From an uncultured Bacteroidia bacterium (GTDB taxonomy: Bacteria > Bacteroidota > Bacteroidia > J057 > CALLMJ01): a stretch of DNA of 52,647 nt. The position numbers were made by a program, and so were the translations under genes. The stretch spans positions 1-52,647 of the forward strand of contig CALLMJ010000095.1 in NCBI GenBank assembly GCA_938006875.1. The letters run 5' to 3'. Under the pieces are notes generated by a model, which did not search any database, was not told where the DNA came from, and saw only the letters and a list, made by a program, of their open reading frames with translations. Each line of letters begins with the position of its first letter. The first letter of the stretch is position 1. Below, in pieces: positions 43,541 to 52,434 of the stretch.

Positions 43541-44147
43541 ATTGGGCAAAATTTTCATGAAATCCATTTAATTTTTCAATTTTGTTATGAGCAACCCAAA
43601 TTTCTTGTGGAGAGTTTTTCCAAAAAGTAAAATCTAATTCTGTTAACTTATTATAAGAAGCATCTATTATTTTTAGATTTTGGGCATTTTCTAATCCATC
43701 TAAAGACTTGATTTTGTTATGACTGCAATATAAAACTTCTAAATTAGAACGGAAAAGTGGAAATAAATAAGAAATTTGGTTGTAAGAAACGTCTAATACT
43801 TTTAAATTTTTAAGAAAAAAAACAGGATATAAATTTTTTATTTGATTTTTGGGAACAATTAATTCATTCAAAAAATTTAAGTTTTCAATACCATCAAGGT
43901 TATCAATAGATGTATTGGAGATGCAAAGTTTTTTGAGGTAGGGAGTAAGCTTCAAGCCAGACAAATCAGTTATTTGGATATTTTGAGTATCAATAGATTC
44001 AGAGAAATAAATACATTCTAAAAACTTTTGGGATATAAAAAAAGTATTCCAATGAGAAAACTTTAAGATAGGAATAGAAAATTGTTGGATAAAAATGTTT
44101 TTCCAGTCATTAGAAATTTCATTCCACAATTTTCTTAAATAGGACAT
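43437..44147 (-). CDS. Leucine-rich-repeat protein
   Basis: A 236-residue protein without a signal peptide. From about residue 60 it has six to seven leucine-rich repeats of 20-23 residues, with cores such as LKKLCISNTSIDNLDGIENL, LKVLDVSYNQISYL, LEVLYCSHNKIKSLDGLENA and LKIIDASYNKLTEL. The first ~55 residues are unlike the repeats. LRR proteins bind other proteins; nothing more can be said. It starts 3 bp after the alanine dehydrogenase stop codon, so they share an mRNA. Confidence 0.85.
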   Translation of the reverse strand: MSYLRKLWNEISNDWKNIFIQQFSIPILKFSHWNTFFISQKFLECIYFSESIDTQNIQITDLSGLKLTPYLKKLCISNTSIDNLDGIENLNFLNELIVPKNQIKNLYPVFFLKNLKVLDVSYNQISYLFPLFRSNLEVLYCSHNKIKSLDGLENAQNLKIIDASYNKLTELDFTFWKNSPQEIWVAHNKIEKLNGFHENFAQSIEILDLSHNPFFLEDIPLNFQNELILEGIQEKQ

Positions 44148-44150
44148 AAA

Positions 44151-45398
44151 TCATAAATTAGAGGCGTGCAATAAGTTAATATCAATATAGTCCATTCCAA
44201 AAATTCTCGCTAGATATCGGTTTGTGATATGTTTATGATGAGTATAGATGCCATTTTTAATAGTTGTAGAATTTTGTAGAACACCAATACCACCATAATG
44301 AATAATTTTCAAGATAATGGAACCCAAAATATTACTTAATGCAACGGAACCAGTGTAAGGCACACGAGAAGCAATATTAGGTACACAATAATGAATAACA
44401 CCATGTTTCACAAAAATAGGATTTTCATGAGTAGTAGGTTTAGAAGTTTCAAAACACCCTCCTTGGTCAATAGCAATATCAATGGCAATAGAACCCTCTT
44501 TCATTTTGCTAATCATATTTTCAGAAACCAAACAAGGAGTTCTATGACCAGGTTTATAGATTGCACCAATAATCACATCAGAAGAAGTAACCGCTTCTTC
44601 AATAAACTGAGGTAAGGTTACGGCGGTATAAATTTTTGTTCCTAATTTTTCTTCCAGGCGTCTTAATTTATACACTTCTTCATCAATAACTTTTACAGTA
44701 GCACCCAGCGCTAATGCAGAACGAGCAGCATTTAAACCTACTGTCCCCGCACCAATGATTGTAACTACAGAGGGTGGCACTCCTGTTACTCCTCCTAGAA
44801 GCATACCTTTCCCCCCTTTATTGGCGGTTAAAAGTTCTGCGGCAATATGAATAGCATTAATTCCTGCAATTTCTGACATCATCTGCATAATAGGAATGCT
44901 TCCATCTTCCCCTCTTAAAAATTCATATCCAATAGCTGTAATATTTTTTTGAATAATCGTTTTTAAAAATTCAGAAGTTAAACTTCCTAAATGCAATGCA
45001 GAAATTAAAATTTGACGATTTCTCAGATATTCAATTTCTTGATAATTGGGTCTCTCAATTTTTACGATAATGTCAGCTTTTTCAAATACTTCTGGTTTAG
45101 AATAAGTAATAAATGCACCGGCTTCTGAATAATCTCTATCCGAAAAACCCGCATCTAAGCCAGCGTCATGTTCAACAAAAACTTCTGCACCATTATTCAC
45201 TAAAACATCAACAACAGCAGGCGTAAGAGGAACTCTCCTTTCCTGTGAAGAAGATTCTCTCGGAATTCCTATTCTGATAATTTTTTTTTCTTTTTTTACT
45301 TGAACAGCAGATTCTTGTGTAACCTGTAAGAGTGAGGGAGAAATAGAATATTTCTGAAAATGACTTCCTTCTGACGCTGATTCTAAGTTTTGCTGCAT
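44151..45398 (-). CDS. ald: Alanine dehydrogenase
   Basis: NAD-dependent enzyme that interconverts alanine and pyruvate plus ammonia. From the start at 45398 it has 415 residues. The N-terminal substrate domain has IRIGIPRESSSQERRVPLTP. The Rossmann motif is VVTIIGAGTVGLNAARSALA, and NIASRVPYTGSVALSN is the second substrate block. About 40 extra N-terminal residues precede the conserved part. An in-frame ATG at 45425 lies upstream of the -7 box and is rejected. The transhydrogenase alpha subunit is related but has a different arrangement. Confidence 0.9.
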   Translation of the reverse strand: MQQNLESASEGSHFQKYSISPSLLQVTQESAVQVKKEKKIIRIGIPRESSSQERRVPLTPAVVDVLVNNGAEVFVEHDAGLDAGFSDRDYSEAGAFITYSKPEVFEKADIIVKIERPNYQEIEYLRNRQILISALHLGSLTSEFLKTIIQKNITAIGYEFLRGEDGSIPIMQMMSEIAGINAIHIAAELLTANKGGKGMLLGGVTGVPPSVVTIIGAGTVGLNAARSALALGATVKVIDEEVYKLRRLEEKLGTKIYTAVTLPQFIEEAVTSSDVIIGAIYKPGHRTPCLVSENMISKMKEGSIAIDIAIDQGGCFETSKPTTHENPIFVKHGVIHYCVPNIASRVPYTGSVALSNILGSIILKIIHYGGIGVLQNSTTIKNGIYTHHKHITNRYLARIFGMDYIDINLLHASNL

Positions 45399-45414
45399 AA
45401 ATTTTCTAACTTCA

Positions 45415-45422
45415 CAAAAATA
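45415..45422 (-). promoter_or_regulatory. Promoter -7 box for ald-LRR
   Basis: Plus-strand CAAAAATA reads TATTTTTG on the minus strand, 16 bp before the ATG at 45398. It fixes the ald start. Confidence 0.55.
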
Positions 45423-45460
45423 CAAAAAAAATTAGTATTTCAACATATCAAAAAAATAAA

Positions 45461-45468
45461 TAATTTTG
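45461..45468 (+). promoter_or_regulatory. Promoter -7 box for hemE
   Basis: TAATTTTG, with TTTC (45438-45441) 19 bp upstream as a near -33 element; 15 bp before the hemE start. Confidence 0.55.
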
Positions 45469-45483
45469 CAAGTAATTATCTAA

Positions 45484-46518
45484 ATGAAAATTCAAAACAT
45501 TGAGAATGATCTTTTGCTAAAAGCATTAAAACAAGAAAAAACAGAGAGATACCCAATTTGGCTTATGAGACAAGCAGGTAGATTTTTAGTGGAATACAGA
45601 AAAGTTAGAGAAACTGCTGGAAGTTTTAAAGGTTTATTAGAAAATCCTAATAAAGCTGCTGAGGTTACTCTTCAACCTGTGAGTATTTTAGAGGTAGATG
45701 CTGCTATTATTTTTTCTGATATTTTGGTTGTACCTGAATCCATGAATTGTAATTATATCATGGAAGAAAAAAAAGGTCCTTATTTTCCTGAAACCATTCG
45801 AAATAATGAAGACTTAAAAAAATTACAATTACCTGATCTCTACAAATCAAATCTACGATATACTTTGGAAGCCATAGAAATTACTAAGGAAAAACTACAA
45901 AACAAAATTCCTTTAATTGGATTTTGTGGAGCTCCTTGGACAATTTTTGCTTATTGTACAGAAGGATCAGGTTCCAAAACTTTTTCAGTAGCTAAAAGAA
46001 TTTTATATCAAGACCCTGAATTTGCTCATCAATTTTTAGACTTAATCACTGACGCAAGTATTATATATTTAAAAGGTCAAATCGAAAAAGGAGTCAATGT
46101 AATTCAAATTTTTGATTCTTGGGCAGGAATTTTATCAAAAGAAGACTTTGAAATTTGGTCTTTACCTTATATTCAAAAAATATGTGATTCAATTCATGAA
46201 GTACCTAAAATTGTTTTTGCAAAAGGTGCAAATTTTTCATTAAATAAAATTAATCGTATAAATTGCGATGCTATTGGTTTAGATTGGAATGTTCCAATAG
46301 AATTTTCCAAAACTCAAATCAATAAAACAACTCAAGGGAATTTAGATCCCTGTTTACTTTATGCAGATAGAAATTACTTAAATAAAAAAGTAAATGAATT
46401 TTTGGATTCACTTCCAACAAACCATATTGTGAATTTAGGACACGGACTATATCCAGATACACCTAGAGAAAATGTTATTGAGCTTGTTAAGCTAGTTAAA
46501 AACTATATAAAAAAATGA
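45484..46518 (+). CDS. hemE: Uroporphyrinogen decarboxylase
   Basis: Heme-pathway enzyme that removes four carboxyl groups from uroporphyrinogen III. The 344-residue length is typical. The N-terminal substrate motif RYPIWLMRQAGRFLVEYRK holds the conserved Arg residues, and IIFSDILVVPESMNC and GFCGAPWTIFAYCTEGSGS are the other signatures. The final residue and stop overlap the next gene by 4 bp (ATGA). It opens a run that continues with polysaccharide-export genes. Confidence 0.97.
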   Translation: MKIQNIENDLLLKALKQEKTERYPIWLMRQAGRFLVEYRKVRETAGSFKGLLENPNKAAEVTLQPVSILEVDAAIIFSDILVVPESMNCNYIMEEKKGPYFPETIRNNEDLKKLQLPDLYKSNLRYTLEAIEITKEKLQNKIPLIGFCGAPWTIFAYCTEGSGSKTFSVAKRILYQDPEFAHQFLDLITDASIIYLKGQIEKGVNVIQIFDSWAGILSKEDFEIWSLPYIQKICDSIHEVPKIVFAKGANFSLNKINRINCDAIGLDWNVPIEFSKTQINKTTQGNLDPCLLYADRNYLNKKVNEFLDSLPTNHIVNLGHGLYPDTPRENVIELVKLVKNYIKK

Positions 46519-47279
46519 AAATTCAATCAATAATTATTATCATAATTTTTTTTCTTTCAACGGGTTGTAATAAAATGATGTTGCTACAAACAGATAATGA
46601 AAAGGATTTATATAAATCCTTAAAAGTAGAAGGAAAAAGTATAACTAGATATCCTTCCTCCAAAGATACAACTTATTATATACCCAAAATTAAAATTGGC
46701 GATAATATTTTTATAGAATATATCAATCAACCTGTTACGGAGGATGTAGCAACTGTATCAAAGGAATATTTTGTAAATAATAATGGAGAAATACTGCTAC
46801 CTTTGTTAGGGAAAATTAAAGTTGAGGGATTTACAACCTACGAACTGATTGATACACTAGAAAAAAAATATGCTAATTTTTATGTTGACCCCAAAATTAA
46901 CGTACTAAATAAATCTATGAAGGTTTATGTATTTGGAGAATTTAATAAAACAGGAGCCATTTCTCTTCCACATGAAAGAATGCATCTAATGGAAGTGATT
47001 GGTTTGGCTGGTGGTGTAAATAATTTTGCCAAAATAGATAGATTAAAAATTATAAGAGGGGATTTAAAAAAACCCAAAATTATCTGGGTAGATTTAACGA
47101 AACAAAACATCTTAAAAGCTGAAGAGTTAATTGTTCAAAATGGAGATATTTTATACTTAAGACCCAAATCAATAGCATTATTTACTAGAAATGTATTACC
47201 TTGGTTGCAGTTAACATCTATAGTTTCTTCTATTGGAAGTATTTTAATTATTTATTTCAGATTACAAAGCTTGAGGTAA
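46515..47279 (+). CDS. Polysaccharide export lipoprotein, Wza-like
   Basis: Outer-membrane export component for exopolysaccharide or capsule. The lipobox FLSTGC places the lipidated Cys at residue 18. A Poly_export domain (YYIPKIKIGDNIFIEYINQP) leads into SLBB-like repeats (KVYVFGEFNKTGAISLPHE). At the C-terminus is a hydrophobic segment (WLQLTSIVSSIGSILIIYF), which some Bacteroidota Wza homologues have. Its start overlaps the hemE stop codon as ATGA. The Wzc-like gene follows after 3 bp. Confidence 0.9.
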   Translation: MKIQSIIIIIIFFLSTGCNKMMLLQTDNEKDLYKSLKVEGKSITRYPSSKDTTYYIPKIKIGDNIFIEYINQPVTEDVATVSKEYFVNNNGEILLPLLGKIKVEGFTTYELIDTLEKKYANFYVDPKINVLNKSMKVYVFGEFNKTGAISLPHERMHLMEVIGLAGGVNNFAKIDRLKIIRGDLKKPKIIWVDLTKQNILKAEELIVQNGDILYLRPKSIALFTRNVLPWLQLTSIVSSIGSILIIYFRLQSLR

Positions 47280-47282
47280 TTT

Positions 47283-49604
47283 ATGAAACAAGATAATCAA
47301 AATTTTGAGTTACAAAGACTATTAAAATTTCTTTTGAAATATTTTTATGTCCCCATAATTTTTACGTTTTTTTTTGTTTTTTGCGGATTTTTGTATTTGA
47401 GATATGTTGAATATAATTATCAATCAGAAGCTATTTTAAAAATAGAATTACAGTCAGAAATTTCATTAGAAAAAAAAGTCATGGACTTGGGAGAAGAGTT
47501 AGAGGCTCAGCTTGAAGTTATAAAATCTAATGAAATCATTAATAAAGTAATTTCCTCTTTAAAATTAGATACCAAGTATTTTACGGTTGGCAAAATTGGT
47601 AAAACAGAATTTTATAAAAATTGTCCCATAATTTTTAGATATGATAGCACAAATTTTAAGCTTTTTAATTCGTTTATAAACATTAAACCACTTAACGAAA
47701 AAGAATTTATTCTTTGGGTAAATCAACAGGATACTATTAAAGGGTTATTTGACAACCTTTTAAATTATAAAGGTAGTGAAATTCTTGTAAGTAAAAAAGG
47801 AATGATTTCCTCTGAAATTTATTACGTTTACGTTCAATCAACAGAAGAAGCGTTTTCTTATTTTGCTAAAACCATAAATTTTGCACCTTATAAACCTGGA
47901 ATTTTTAAAATTGTTGTTACTGATGTAATTCCTGAAAGAGCATACGACTTTTTAAAAGAGCTACTAAAAGTGTATTTAGAAGATGAACTTTCAATAAAAA
48001 AACGATCATTAGACCAAAAAATTCAGTTTATTGATACTTTAATTATTGATTTTTCTCAAAGACTTCAAAAGTCAGAAACTGATTTGGAAACATTTGAAAA
48101 AGCATATGAAATTCCAGCAATACAATCTAAAAAACAAAGTATTTTAAATACAATAACTCAATTTGAAAGTGAACTTTCTAATATTAAAATTTCAGATAAA
48201 ACACTTAAAGATTTGGAAAAATATGTAGATTTAAAAATTAACCCTCAAGACAAAGATATTGTTTTTGCGCCTAATATGGAAGGTCTGGCGGATCCTATAC
48301 TTGTTCAAAATGTTAATCAGTTAAATCAATTATTAGTTCAAAAGTCTATTTTACTTAAAAAACATACTATCAACAGTCCATTAATACAAAAAATTAATGA
48401 CCAAATATCCGAATCAAAAAAAGTTCTTTTAGAAAGTATTGAAAATGCAAAAGAAAAAAATAAAGAAAAACTTATTTTCATTAAACAAAAATCTGCTGAG
48501 GCAAATATAAACTTATCCAATATGCCTTCTCTTGAAAGAGATTTATCTACTGTTAAAAAACCTTTTGAGCTCAATGAAAAAATTTATTATTCCTTATTAG
48601 ACAAAAAAATGGAAACCTCAATCCAAAAAGCTTCTATTGTATCTAATAGTAGGGTACTAAATAAACCAACTATGCCAAAAATCCCTATTTCTCCTGACCC
48701 TAAACAAGTTTATGCTATAATTATTTTCATTGGTTTAATACTAGGATTGGGATTCATTTTAATAAAATATCTAACTGATAGAACCTTAACCTCGCGTGAA
48801 GAAGTTGAAGCTTCTACTGATATTCCAATATTAGGAACAGTGATTAAATCTAATCAAGATTCTGAAGTTGCGAGTATGCAAGTAATTACTAATCCCCGTT
48901 CTCATCTTACAGAATGCTTTAGAACACTTAGAGCTAATATTTTGTTTTCATTAACAAATGTTGAAAAACCCATTCTATCAATAACATCTACAACTTCTGA
49001 AGAAGGAAAAACTTTTGTTTCCGTTAATACTGCTGGTGTTTTATCTCTACTCGATAAAAAAATTATTTTATTAGACTTAGATTTAAGAAAACCTCGTTTA
49101 CATTTAGCTTTTAATTTATCAAATGAAAAAGGGGTATCCAACTTATTAGTGAATCCTAAATTGGACTTTAAAGATTTTGTTCAGTTTTCAGGTTATCCTA
49201 ATTTAGATATAATAACTTCTGGTCCTATTCCGCCTAACCCTTCCGAGTTGCTTAATTCTCAAGAATTTACTGAATTATTAAACAAATTAAAATCTGATTA
49301 TGACATGATTATTTGTGATACAGCACCTATCGGCTTAGTTACTGATACTATACCAATACTCAAATTATCTAATCTTTCTTTATATGTTTATCGGGCTAAT
49401 AAATCTGATAGAAACTTTTTAAGAAATGCTGAAGTTTTAAAAAATGAACATAATTTGAAACATTTGTATTTACTCATTAATTATTTAGATACTAACACTT
49501 CAAGATATGGTTATGGCTACGGTTATGGTTATAATTCTGGTTATTATGTTGAAAATGAAAAAACTTCACTCTTAAAAAAAATTATTAATTATTTTAAATC
49601 CTAA
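47283..49604 (+). CDS. Wzc-like tyrosine autokinase / polysaccharide chain-length regulator
   Basis: A 773-residue inner-membrane protein combining a Wzz-type N-terminus and a BY-kinase C-terminus. Helices lie at about 20-40 and about 480-495, flanking a large periplasmic coiled part (about 240-440). The kinase has Walker A (SITSTTSEEGKTFVS, about 565-575), Walker A' (ILLDLDLRKPRL) and ITSGPIPPNPSELLNS. A C-terminal tyrosine cluster (RYGYGYGYGYNSGYY, about 742-756) is the expected autophosphorylation site. A PHP phosphatase, the usual counter-enzyme, follows after 2 bp. Confidence 0.93.
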   Translation: MKQDNQNFELQRLLKFLLKYFYVPIIFTFFFVFCGFLYLRYVEYNYQSEAILKIELQSEISLEKKVMDLGEELEAQLEVIKSNEIINKVISSLKLDTKYFTVGKIGKTEFYKNCPIIFRYDSTNFKLFNSFINIKPLNEKEFILWVNQQDTIKGLFDNLLNYKGSEILVSKKGMISSEIYYVYVQSTEEAFSYFAKTINFAPYKPGIFKIVVTDVIPERAYDFLKELLKVYLEDELSIKKRSLDQKIQFIDTLIIDFSQRLQKSETDLETFEKAYEIPAIQSKKQSILNTITQFESELSNIKISDKTLKDLEKYVDLKINPQDKDIVFAPNMEGLADPILVQNVNQLNQLLVQKSILLKKHTINSPLIQKINDQISESKKVLLESIENAKEKNKEKLIFIKQKSAEANINLSNMPSLERDLSTVKKPFELNEKIYYSLLDKKMETSIQKASIVSNSRVLNKPTMPKIPISPDPKQVYAIIIFIGLILGLGFILIKYLTDRTLTSREEVEASTDIPILGTVIKSNQDSEVASMQVITNPRSHLTECFRTLRANILFSLTNVEKPILSITSTTSEEGKTFVSVNTAGVLSLLDKKIILLDLDLRKPRLHLAFNLSNEKGVSNLLVNPKLDFKDFVQFSGYPNLDIITSGPIPPNPSELLNSQEFTELLNKLKSDYDMIICDTAPIGLVTDTIPILKLSNLSLYVYRANKSDRNFLRNAEVLKNEHNLKHLYLLINYLDTNTSRYGYGYGYGYNSGYYVENEKTSLLKKIINYFKS

Positions 49605-49606
49605 AT

Positions 49607-50350
49607 ATGTTAAATCTTTTCAAATCCATATTTAAAAAAGAATATACTCCCAAGAAAATCGTTGAAATTTTACAACACGATTTACATTCCCATTTAATTC
49701 CTGCTTTAGATGATGGTTCTCAAAATCTCGAAGAAAGTGAAATTTTAATTCAATCTCTTATTGATTTGGGTTACAAAAAACTTATCACCACTCCCCATAT
49801 AAATATTAACTATCCTAATACAAGTGATATTATTAAAAAAAATTACGAATCTCTCATTAACTTCTTATCCTCTAAAAATATTTCTATCCAACTAGAATAT
49901 GGGGCTGAATACATGCTTGATGAAGGCTTTTCTTATCACCTCAAAAATGGATTATTGTCATTTAGTAAGCAAAAATTTGTTTTAATTGAAACTTCACACC
50001 ATATAAAACCCGATAGATTTAAAGAAATTGTTTTTGATATTTTAATGAAAGGTTACAAACCTATTTTTGCTCATCCTGAAAGGTATTTATACCTATGGAA
50101 TCATAAAGAACAATATTTTGAACTAAAGGAACAAGGTTTATTGTTTCAACTTAATATTAATTCCTTATCTGGTTACTATACAGAAAAACCCAAGGCTATA
50201 GCAAAATTTCTAATGAAAAATCATTTAATAGATTTTGTAGGAACAGATACTCACCATCAAAAACATATTGAAATGTTAAATAAATCTCTGATTGATGACA
50301 ATTTGATTTCATATATTCATTCTGGTAAAATCTTAAATCCTATTTTATGA
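49607..50350 (+). CDS. PHP-family tyrosine-protein phosphatase, CpsB/YwqE-like
   Basis: Metal-dependent phosphatase of 247 residues that likely dephosphorylates the Wzc-like kinase. PHP motifs are HDLHSHLIPALDDGS, KKLITTPHININY, the metal Glu in EYGAEYML, FAHPERYLYLW and FVGTDTHHQKH. A low-molecular-weight (Wzb) phosphatase is absent, as in other Bacteroidota and Firmicutes. Its stop codon overlaps the start of the next gene as ATGA. Confidence 0.92.
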   Translation: MLNLFKSIFKKEYTPKKIVEILQHDLHSHLIPALDDGSQNLEESEILIQSLIDLGYKKLITTPHININYPNTSDIIKKNYESLINFLSSKNISIQLEYGAEYMLDEGFSYHLKNGLLSFSKQKFVLIETSHHIKPDRFKEIVFDILMKGYKPIFAHPERYLYLWNHKEQYFELKEQGLLFQLNINSLSGYYTEKPKAIAKFLMKNHLIDFVGTDTHHQKHIEMLNKSLIDDNLISYIHSGKILNPIL

Positions 50351-50796
50351 CTAAAAATATGGGTTTATTATTGGTGCTATTGGGTATTTTTTTAGTTGGA
50401 GTTTTTTACTATGCAATTTATTGGTTTAGTAAAAATCCTAATTGGCAAGATAAAAACGTGATTTATGCCAGAAAAGTTTTGGGGAAAGGTTTTAAAGTCG
50501 CTTTAAATGGATTAGATTGGAACAGAAATAAAATTCCTGAATGTATTGCATTTATGCCCGTAAAGAAATTACAAAAAATTGCTCCGCATCTTCAAGCAGT
50601 TAATAAAATTGCTGTAATAGAAAACGATAGCATCTTATTTTTTTGGCATTCCCGAGATTCAGTAGCCTTTATTCCTTTGGTAAATTCTTTACAAAAAAAT
50701 GAAATTCCAATTGTTTTTTCTAACCAATTAGATTCCATAAATTCTAACCAAATTTTTTATTTAAAATTTTATCACCAATTTCAAATCACTAATTAA
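50347..50796 (+). CDS. Membrane-anchored protein of unknown function
   Basis: A 149-residue protein with one N-terminal transmembrane helix (about 6-26) and a soluble domain of mixed alpha/beta. It contains KNVIYARKVLGKGFKVALNG, IPECIAFMPVKKLQKIA and a C-terminal KFYHQFQI. No named family recognised. It is translationally coupled to the PHP phosphatase (ATGA) and is followed after 7 bp by nuoA, so it sits at the join of export and respiration genes. Confidence 0.72.
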   Translation: MTKNMGLLLVLLGIFLVGVFYYAIYWFSKNPNWQDKNVIYARKVLGKGFKVALNGLDWNRNKIPECIAFMPVKKLQKIAPHLQAVNKIAVIENDSILFFWHSRDSVAFIPLVNSLQKNEIPIVFSNQLDSINSNQIFYLKFYHQFQITN

Positions 50797-50803
50797 AGTA
50801 ATT

Positions 50804-51280
50804 ATGGAAATTTCAGAATTTGGAAAAGGTATTTTATATTTTATTATGGGTTTAGTTTTTATTATTTTAGGGTTATTAACTTCTTGGCTTTTAAGACCAT
50901 ATAGACCCAATCCTGAAAAAAATACTCATTACGAATGTGGTGAGGACCCGGTGGGAAACGCATGGAGCCAGTTTAATATTCGGTTTTATGTTATGGGTTT
51001 AGTGTTCTTAATTTTTGATGTAGAACTCATTTTAATTTTTCCTTGGGCTTTTTCTTTTTTTGATGAACAAATTTTAATTCATAATTCTGATTGGAATTTT
51101 TTTAGTTTATTGGAAATTTTATTTTTTATAATAATTCTTGTTTTAGGCTTATTGTATATTGGATTAAAAAAAGATATAGACTGGGTAAAACCCAAACCAT
51201 TAAAACCCAAATCATTAAATATTGTTCCTATTGATTTATATAAAAAATTCAATGAAAAGCATTCTCATATTTCTCATTAA
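50804..51280 (+). CDS. nuoA: NADH-quinone oxidoreductase subunit A
   Basis: Small membrane subunit of complex I at the junction with the peripheral arm. The 158 residues include three helices. The family signatures [20 protein letters not shown] and [20 protein letters not shown] are present; the first contains the conserved Cys of the loop between helices 1 and 2. A C-terminal tail of about 30 residues is longer than in many homologues. nuoB, the usual next gene, is missing; yidD follows. This places nuoA about 47 kb from nuoD and nuoM. Confidence 0.95.
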   Translation: MEISEFGKGILYFIMGLVFIILGLLTSWLLRPYRPNPEKNTHYECGEDPVGNAWSQFNIRFYVMGLVFLIFDVELILIFPWAFSFFDEQILIHNSDWNFFSLLEILFFIIILVLGLLYIGLKKDIDWVKPKPLKPKSLNIVPIDLYKKFNEKHSHISH

Positions 51281-51461
51281 ATTCTATCAATTAGCAATTT
51301 CTCCGATATTTCCTAACTCTTGTAGATATACACCTACTTGCTCACAATATGCGATAGAAGCCCTTGAAAAACATGGAATTTTTAAAGGATCTTGGAAAGC
51401 ATTCAAAAGAATTCTACGTTGTAACCCATGGGGCGGCTGTGGGCATGACCCAGTTGATTAA
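51252..51461 (+). CDS. yidD: Membrane protein insertion efficiency factor YidD
   Basis: A 69-residue protein that helps YidC-dependent insertion. YidD signatures are all present: [20 protein letters not shown], then [20 protein letters not shown], then [17 protein letters not shown]. The start at 51252 is chosen for length and initial hydrophobic helix ([16 protein letters not shown]); it overlaps nuoA by 29 bp. No rnpA, yidC or rpmH next to it. Confidence 0.93.
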   Translation: MKSILIFLIKFYQLAISPIFPNSCRYTPTCSQYAIEALEKHGIFKGSWKAFKRILRCNPWGGCGHDPVD

Positions 51462-51480
51462 AAAATCTCAAAGCAATATA

Positions 51481-52434
51481 TCAATCCATGGATTCGTTTA
51501 ACGTTTGATTTTGTTTTTTTATTTTTGGAAAATCATCAGCAGATAAATCAGAAAAGAAATAATCTATGGGGTCTACAGGCTTGTAATTTTTTCTAATTTC
51601 ATAATGTAAACAAGGTCCTTTAACAATACCCGTTTTTCCAGATTTAGCTATTACCTGACCTCTTTTTACTTGGGCATATCTTGGAACTAAAATTTTAGAA
51701 AGATGACTATACTTTGTTGTGTAACCAAAACCATGATTGATAATAATATAAATACCATCTGCTTCATTGGGATTATTTCCAACTTCCATAACATAACCAT
51801 CGCCTGTTGCCATAACATTTGAACCCACATCTGCTTTAAAATCAATACCATTATGCTGTGCTGAGTCCTTTCTAACAGGATGTATTCTTAAACCAAATCC
51901 ACTAATAATTTCAGAAGGAATAGGTCTTATAGAGGGAATTGCTTTAATTTCAGCTTTTTTTTCTGTTGCTAATTGGTACAACATAGATTGATTATTGGTT
52001 TGGTCATAAACTTTTTCACGTAATTTTTTGATTTCTTCTTCAATCGCTTCCCAGGTAGCATTTTCTTTTAATGCTAAACTATCTATTTCATTATTGGTCG
52101 TATCTTCTTCATAATCAGAACCTAAAATCAATTTATAAACGACTTTGTTTTTTTCATTGAGTGTATCTAATAAAGATTTAATTTCTAAAATGGCTTTATC
52201 ATTTTCAGCAATTTGCTGTTCTAATTGCAGATTTTTTTGTTCTATATCAATTACAGAAGAATCATTATAAAACACCAAAAATAAGTAAATAAAAAAAATT
52301 ACAAAAAAAACTGACGATACAATAAGAACCCAATAAGTGCGTAGATAATAAATCCAGTTCTTGGATTCTTTTTTGTAGCTAAATGATTCATTATCAAAAT
52401 AATAAAATTCTTTGTTATTTTTTTCAGTTTTCAT
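51481..52434 (-). CDS. M23 (LytM-type) metallopeptidase, membrane-anchored
   Basis: Cell-wall hydrolase or an activator of one. 317 residues: a cytoplasmic N-terminus, one transmembrane helix (about 33-56), a coiled coil (about 60-145), then an M23 domain. The zinc ligands are His194-x-x-x-Asp198 (HNGIDFKA) and His277 in LHYEI, and His244 lies in KYSHL; all look intact, so it may be active. Starts inside the stop codon of prmA (ATGA). Confidence 0.92.
   Translation of the reverse strand: MKTEKNNKEFYYFDNESFSYKKESKNWIYYLRTYWVLIVSSVFFVIFFIYLFLVFYNDSSVIDIEQKNLQLEQQIAENDKAILEIKSLLDTLNEKNKVVYKLILGSDYEEDTTNNEIDSLALKENATWEAIEEEIKKLREKVYDQTNNQSMLYQLATEKKAEIKAIPSIRPIPSEIISGFGLRIHPVRKDSAQHNGIDFKADVGSNVMATGDGYVMEVGNNPNEADGIYIIINHGFGYTTKYSHLSKILVPRYAQVKRGQVIAKSGKTGIVKGPCLHYEIRKNYKPVDPIDYFFSDLSADDFPKIKKQNQTLNESMD

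Noticed and set aside
47283-50350. Defence or toxin-antitoxin system
   Set aside because: All genes in dense runs have ordinary housekeeping or envelope-related explanations, and no toxin-antitoxin, restriction or reverse-transcriptase motifs were seen.
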